From Pseudomonas graminis (GTDB lineage: Bacteria; Pseudomonadota; Gammaproteobacteria; Pseudomonadales; Pseudomonadaceae): a stretch of 64,000 nt of DNA. Position 1 is the first letter of the stretch, and every line of letters begins with the position of its first letter. The stretch is taken from the NCBI RefSeq assembly GCF_004364335.1, contig NZ_SOCR01000003.1:62001-126000 (forward strand). Direction: 5' to 3'. The notes beneath the pieces were generated by a model. The model saw only the letters and a program-made list of their open reading frames with translations. It was not told the DNA's origin and did not search any database. Position numbers and translations under genes: made by a program. Shown here in pieces: positions 60,528-64,000 of this stretch.

Positions 60528-61352
60528 TCAGTATTTTTTATCCAGCTTGAAACGCTTGCTCAGAATCCACTCAAGCAAGGCCTTCGGCAGTAGCCGTTCC
60601 ATCAGCGGCAGCGCGCGGCTGCCGTTGCCGGATCGCAATAAACGCGGTGGATGGCTGCGCTGCACGGCGTTGAGCACGTCGCGTGCGAAATCGGCGGCGG
60701 GTGTTGGATTGCCCTGGGACGCGTTGGCCCTCGCGCGGATGCCTTCACGCCACGGCCACCACGGCGATTCCTGATGAATGACTTGCTCGGCCTCGTGGCT
60801 GGCGTTTTGCGCGAAGTGGGTGTCGATGGCGCCGGGCTGGACTTCCATCACCCTAATCCCGAAGGGCGCCAGTTCCATACGCAGTGCGTCGGTCATGGCA
60901 TGGACGGCGGCTTTGGACGCGCAATACGCCCCCGCGAATGGCGTAACCAGCACGCCTGAAACGCTGCCGATATTCACCACCAATCCCTTGTTGCGGCGCA
61001 GCATTGGAAACAGGGCGCGCGTCACACCGACCACGGAAAACACGTTGGTTTCGAACTGCCTGCGCATGGCCTCGACACCGCCATCCAGCAGCGGGCCAAT
61101 GCCACCGTAGCCTGCGTTGTTGATCAGCACGTCGAGCCCTTTGCCGTGTTGATCAAGCTCGGCGATCAGTCGATCAATCGCAGCGCTGTCATTGACCTCC
61201 AGCGTCACAGCACGAAAACCCGCCGTGGTCAGCGCCTGCACATCGGCCGGCTTGCGGGCGGTTGTCCAGACCTCATGGCCTGCCGCTTTGAACGCATCTG
61301 CCATGGCGCGGCCAATGCCGCTTGAACAACCGGTGATCAACACCACAGACAT
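60528..61352 (-). CDS. SDR family oxidoreductase
   Basis: A 274-residue classical short-chain dehydrogenase. VVLITGCSSGIGRAMADAF binds NAD(P), NNAGYGGIGPLLDG follows, SVSGVLVTPFAGAYCASKAAVHA carries the catalytic Ser, Tyr and Lys, and LRMELAPFGIRVMEVQPGAIDT is typical of the 17-beta-hydroxysteroid-dehydrogenase-like subgroup. The substrate is unknown. It precedes the membrane-protein gene's stop by 33 bp in the reading direction, so the two minus-strand genes may be co-transcribed. Confidence 0.88.
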   Translation of the reverse strand: MSVVLITGCSSGIGRAMADAFKAAGHEVWTTARKPADVQALTTAGFRAVTLEVNDSAAIDRLIAELDQHGKGLDVLINNAGYGGIGPLLDGGVEAMRRQFETNVFSVVGVTRALFPMLRRNKGLVVNIGSVSGVLVTPFAGAYCASKAAVHAMTDALRMELAPFGIRVMEVQPGAIDTHFAQNASHEAEQVIHQESPWWPWREGIRARANASQGNPTPAADFARDVLNAVQRSHPPRLLRSGNGSRALPLMERLLPKALLEWILSKRFKLDKKY

Positions 61353-61385
61353 GGTTCAGTCCTTGAGAAAAGAGAAGGGCGGCAC

Positions 61386-61850
61386 TCAGCCTGAGAACGT
61401 GCCTTGCAGGCGTTCGGCACGAAACTCCAGGGTCTGCGGCCGATAACCCGGGCGCAGCGGTGGCATCGGCAAGCAATCCTGCCACTGACTACCGGGCAAC
61501 AAGTCCCCCGGCCCGCGATAGCGCGGCGCGGTGTAGGTGTCCTCGGCCAGATTGACGGTATCGCCCGGCGCGTAAGCGGCGATCTTCCAGCGCAGTTCGG
61601 TCAGCGAAACTTTATTACCGTTATCGATCAGCACCAGCAACGGGCGACCCGTCGGGCATTGCTGCGGCGCATAGTTCACGCGCAGTTGCAGACGCTCAAG
61701 GCGCTGCTCATCGCGGCTGTCTTCCCAGACCACAAACGCCGCCACGACCCCCAACCCAACCGCTGCTGCCAGGGAAACGGGCAGGGCTCTTGAGGGATAG
61801 CGCAGAAGCAGGACCAGCCAGGTGAAGAGGAGTACGGCGCCGAAAATCAT
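61386..61850 (-). CDS. Membrane-anchored hypothetical protein
   Basis: A 154-residue protein with two hydrophobic N-terminal helices, about residues 2-17 and 23-42, and a periplasmic C-terminal part with two cysteines, one in APQQCPTGRPLLVLIDN. That part looks like an immunoglobulin-like beta domain (ELRWKIAAYAPGDTVNLA). No family is recognised beyond its presence in other pseudomonads, as I recall. It lies just upstream of the SDR gene. Confidence 0.7.
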   Translation of the reverse strand: MIFGAVLLFTWLVLLLRYPSRALPVSLAAAVGLGVVAAFVVWEDSRDEQRLERLQLRVNYAPQQCPTGRPLLVLIDNGNKVSLTELRWKIAAYAPGDTVNLAEDTYTAPRYRGPGDLLPGSQWQDCLPMPPLRPGYRPQTLEFRAERLQGTFSG

Positions 61851-61940
61851 CGTGTCGATCTCGCGATTGCAGATGCGGGCATCGTACCGAAAGGGGAGGG
61901 GATTGAGCTAATGGTGGTTTGCCTGATTCGACCTGAGTCC

Positions 61941-62026
61941 GTAGGAGCCGGCTTGCTGGCGAACCCGTTCTGACCCTTACAGGCGCCGTGTTTGAAAGGA
62001 TGCGTTCGCCAGCAAGCCGTCCCTGC
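61941..62026. repeat. REP doublet, GCCGGCTTGCTGGCGAA type
   Basis: Inverted copies at 61941-61964 and 62004-62026, the right one degenerate (GCCGTCCCTGC instead of GCCGGCTCCTAC). It lies between the hypothetical membrane gene and the algA terminator. I see no flanking direct repeat here. Confidence 0.8.
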
Positions 62027-62053
62027 ATATTCCGCGAAGGCTCAAACGCCCAC

Positions 62054-62111
62054 AAAAAAGCCCCCGAGAACCCTCTGCGGATGGGGAATACGCAGAGGAT
62101 TAAAGGGGGCT
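62054..62111 (-). terminator. Nested two-stem terminator of the alginate operon
   Basis: On the minus strand an outer stem AGCCCCC/GGGGGCT encloses an inner stem CCTCTGCG/CGCAGAGG, and the outer stem is followed by six T residues. It lies 23 bp after the algA stop and should mark the end of the alginate biosynthetic transcript. Confidence 0.85.
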
Positions 62112-62133
62112 AGTACTACTCGGTAAAGCGGTA

Positions 62134-63588
62134 TTAACGCGCGATGGTCTGGGTCTTCACGCCGGCTTCGATGCCCGGGGTGGAACGGCCGTAGACGTCT
62201 TCGAAACGCTCGATGTCATCTTCGCCCAGGTAGCTGCCCGATTGGACTTCGATGATTTCCAACGGGATCTTGCCCGGGTTACGCAGACGGTGAACCGAGG
62301 CGATCGGGATGTAGGTCGACTGGTTTTCGGTCAGCAGGAACACGTTGTCGTCGCAGGTGACCTGAGCGGTACCCGATACGACGATCCAGTGTTCAGCGCG
62401 GTGGTGGTGCATCTGCAGCGACAGGCTGGCGCCCGGCTTGACGGAAATGCGCTTGACCTGGAAACGGCCGCCCATGTCCACGGAGTCGTACGAGCCCCAC
62501 GGGCGATAGACTTCGAGGTGGTTCTGGGTTTCGCTGCGGCCTTGCTCGTTGAGCGTGTTGACCAGTTGCTTGACACCCTGAACCTTGTCTTTGTGGACGA
62601 TCATCATGGCGTCTTTGGTTTCGACGACAACGACGTTGTCCAGGCCGATCACGGTCACCAGTTTGCCGTTGCCCTGAATCATGCAGTTGCGGCTGTCCTG
62701 AATAACGACATCGCCTTTGGCAACGTTGCCGTTTTCATCTTTGGCGCTTACGTCCCACAGGGACGACCAGCAGCCGACATCGCTCCAGCCTGCATCAAGC
62801 GGAACCACGCACGCGCGCTGGGTTTTTTCCATGACGGCGTAGTCGATGGAGTTGTCGGGGCAGCAGGCGAAGCTCGCCTCGTCCAGGGAGATGCTGTCGC
62901 CTTCCTGCTTGCTGCGCTCGAGGGTCAGCAGGCAATTGTCGTAGATGTCCGGATCGTGCTTTTTCAGCTCTTCCAGATAACGGCTGGCGCGGAACAGGAA
63001 CATGCCGCTGTTCCAGTAATAGCCGCCGGCCTGGACGAATTCCTGAGCGCGTTGTTCATCAGGCTTTTCAACGAACTGCTGCACGCGGCTGACGCCTTCC
63101 GGCAGCAGGGCATCGGCGGTGGACTTGATGTAGCCGTAGCCGGTTTCAGGCTTGGTCGCCGGAATACCGAACAGCACCATTTCGCCACGCTCTGCAGCCA
63201 CGGTGGCCAGGGCCAGCGCACGTTGCAGGGCTTTCTGATCGTCGATCACGTGGTCGGCTGGCAGCACCAGCATCAACTCGTCACGACCTTCGTTGGCCAG
63301 CATCATCGCGGTGATGGCAACGGCAGGCGCCGTGTTGCGACCGAACGGTTCCATGATCACGGCCTGAGTTTCCAGACCCAGCGCATTGAGCTGCTCGGTG
63401 ACGATGAAGCGGTGATCCTTGTTGCACACCACAACCGGGTGCTGCATGCCGTCGAATTGCAGGCGCTCGACGGTCTGCTGGAACAGGGTGTGTTCGCCGG
63501 TCAGTGCCAGGAACTGTTTAGGAAACTGTTTACGCGAAAGAGGCCAGAGTCGGGAACCGCTACCACCTGACAAGATCACTGGAATCAT
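62134..63588 (-). CDS. algA: Mannose-1-phosphate guanylyltransferase / mannose-6-phosphate isomerase
   Basis: A 484-residue bifunctional enzyme that makes mannose-6-phosphate from fructose-6-phosphate and later GDP-mannose from mannose-1-phosphate for alginate. The nucleotidyltransferase half opens MIPVILSGGSGSRLWPLSR with the pyrophosphorylase signature; FVEKPD is the sugar-phosphate site. The isomerase cupin half, from about residue 350, has RPWGSYDSVD, QMHHHRAEHWIVV and zinc-binding His residues. GGAGAAAC precedes ATG 63588. It is the last gene of the alginate operon, with algF upstream. Confidence 0.95.
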   Translation of the reverse strand: MIPVILSGGSGSRLWPLSRKQFPKQFLALTGEHTLFQQTVERLQFDGMQHPVVVCNKDHRFIVTEQLNALGLETQAVIMEPFGRNTAPAVAITAMMLANEGRDELMLVLPADHVIDDQKALQRALALATVAAERGEMVLFGIPATKPETGYGYIKSTADALLPEGVSRVQQFVEKPDEQRAQEFVQAGGYYWNSGMFLFRASRYLEELKKHDPDIYDNCLLTLERSKQEGDSISLDEASFACCPDNSIDYAVMEKTQRACVVPLDAGWSDVGCWSSLWDVSAKDENGNVAKGDVVIQDSRNCMIQGNGKLVTVIGLDNVVVVETKDAMMIVHKDKVQGVKQLVNTLNEQGRSETQNHLEVYRPWGSYDSVDMGGRFQVKRISVKPGASLSLQMHHHRAEHWIVVSGTAQVTCDDNVFLLTENQSTYIPIASVHRLRNPGKIPLEIIEVQSGSYLGEDDIERFEDVYGRSTPGIEAGVKTQTIAR

Positions 63589-63600
63589 TTTGTTTCTCCG

Positions 63601-63663
63601 TTAAGCAAAAATCGTTCGAATGGGCTGTAGGTCTTTTCGGTCTTTCTGGTTTTTGTCTTGCAT
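63601..63663 (-). CDS. Possible 20-residue upstream ORF before algA
   Basis: Between algF and algA an ATG at 63663 opens a 20-codon frame (MQDKNQKDRKDLQPIRTIFA) ending 12 bp before algA. A perfect AGGAGG (63674-63679) lies ten bases in front, somewhat long spacing. The peptide is unusually rich in charged and amide residues. It could couple ribosome entry to algA translation, or be chance. Confidence 0.3.
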   Translation of the reverse strand: MQDKNQKDRKDLQPIRTIFA

Positions 63664-63735
63664 CGCCCGGCGCCCTCCTGGCTGTCTGCTTGCTCCGCAG
63701 TGCCTGACGCCGAACGCTTAATCCCGTAAATCCGT

Positions 63736-63765
63736 GGCAGCGCGCGAGTATTCAAGCGCGCTGCC
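63736..63765 (-). other. Intercistronic stem-loop between algF and algA
   Basis: Perfect 10-bp arms, GGCAGCGCGC and GCGCGCTGCC, enclose a 10-base loop. No U-tract follows, so it is not a classical terminator. It begins about 28 bp after the algF stop and could set the relative stability or processing of the algF and algA message. Confidence 0.75.
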
Positions 63766-63793
63766 TGCGGCCTCTCGGCCAGATTCAAATCTG

Positions 63794-64000
63794 TTACTGA
63801 GTGCCCGTCGGGCGCTTGACCCATACCGGCGACAGGCTGCTGCCGCTGCCGGTGACGTACAGAACGGCGGCTTCACCACGCTCCAGTGCAACCGGCTTCA
63901 GGTCAGCGACTTTCTTTTCGCCGTCAAACAGCGCGAAGCTGACTTTGACCGGGTTGATTTCACGCTCGCCGGTGCCCTTGGCAGACACAGCCTTGACCAC
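63794..64000 (-). CDS. algF: Alginate O-acetyltransferase protein AlgF (C-terminal part)
   Basis: The last 68 codons of a gene entering from the right edge. The sequence (NPVKVSFALFDGEKKVADLKPVALERGEAA, shown by its core FALFDGEKK) and the end WVKRPTGTQ match the C-terminal domain of AlgF, the periplasmic partner that helps O-acetylate alginate with AlgI, AlgJ and AlgX. Its place directly upstream of algA, same strand, is the standard end of the alginate operon. Confidence 0.88.
   Translation of the reverse strand: MVKAVSAKGTGEREINPVKVSFALFDGEKKVADLKPVALERGEAAVLYVTGSGSSLSPVWVKRPTGTQ

Overview
The window is a stretch of Pseudomonas chromosome with high GC, from the P. fluorescens / P. putida / P. 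syringae side of the genus rather than P. aeruginosa. Evidence: the end of an alginate operon (algF, algA), genus-typical small families (DUF3509, DUF1302/DUF1329, DUF1656-FUSC), and three kinds of Pseudomonas REP palindrome (GTAGGAGC..GCTTGC..GCGA type). Gene order from the OmpA lipoprotein through acyltransferase, pta, slyD, glutathione peroxidase, Old Yellow Enzyme, glycosyltransferase, cysZ and trxB follows the order I recall for P. aeruginosa, except that ackA is absent beside pta. I see no rRNA, tRNA, CRISPR array, prophage or intact insertion sequence.

Layout. 1-7.2 kb: housekeeping and stress genes (CPXCG and DUF2007 proteins, an SRAP protein with altered active-site residues, an M48 lipoprotein protease, a GDT1-type Mn exporter behind a yybP-ykoY riboswitch, rsmC, a 2-hydroxyacid dehydrogenase, a LysE exporter), then an AT-richer islet with an unknown gene convergent to kptA. 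7.5-16.0 kb: a fatty-acid block (AlkK-like acyl-CoA ligase, DUF1302 outer-membrane protein, DUF1329 protein, giant MalT/AlkS-type LuxR regulator). 16.0-17.7 kb: three evenly spaced operator-like palindromes before an orphan XRE regulator, then an HD-GYP protein. 18.1-29.5 kb: the conserved OmpA-to-trxB block. 29.6-32.8 kb: HopJ-like, DUF1244 and the tetrahydromonapterin genes folM-folE-folX, plus an ABM-membrane fusion. 33-35.5 kb: a possible degenerate PilZ protein, a flavodoxin and an SDR. 35.7-40.8 kb: an accessory patch with an unknown protein, a small secreted protein broken in its signal peptide, an orphan terminator (possible sRNA) and a 1146-residue DUF6543/dermonecrotic-toxin-like protein. 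40.8-46.6 kb: SirB1, a leucine dehydrogenase lacking its catalytic lysine, SOS-controlled yebG, psiE and several small proteins. 46.8-50.9 kb: a Fur-linked ECF sigma / FecR / TonB-receptor signalling operon. 50.9-60.2 kb: AraC plus DMT exporter, a 2-hydroxyacid dehydrogenase, and a LysR-controlled AaeAB-like efflux operon (outer-membrane factor, FUSC pump, DUF1656, HlyD adaptor). 60.5-64 kb: an SDR, a membrane protein, and algA/algF.

How it fits together. Several self-contained circuits are visible: Mn sensing (riboswitch to GDT1), SOS (LexA box to yebG), iron (Fur box, FecI/FecR, signalling receptor), pterin cofactor synthesis, aromatic-acid-type efflux and alginate precursor synthesis. The observations most worth checking are the 41-bp-phased operator array, catalytic-residue losses in two enzymes, the DUF6543 protein without an obvious immunity partner, REP doublets sitting between imperfect direct repeats, and a stem-loop plus tiny ORF between algF and algA.
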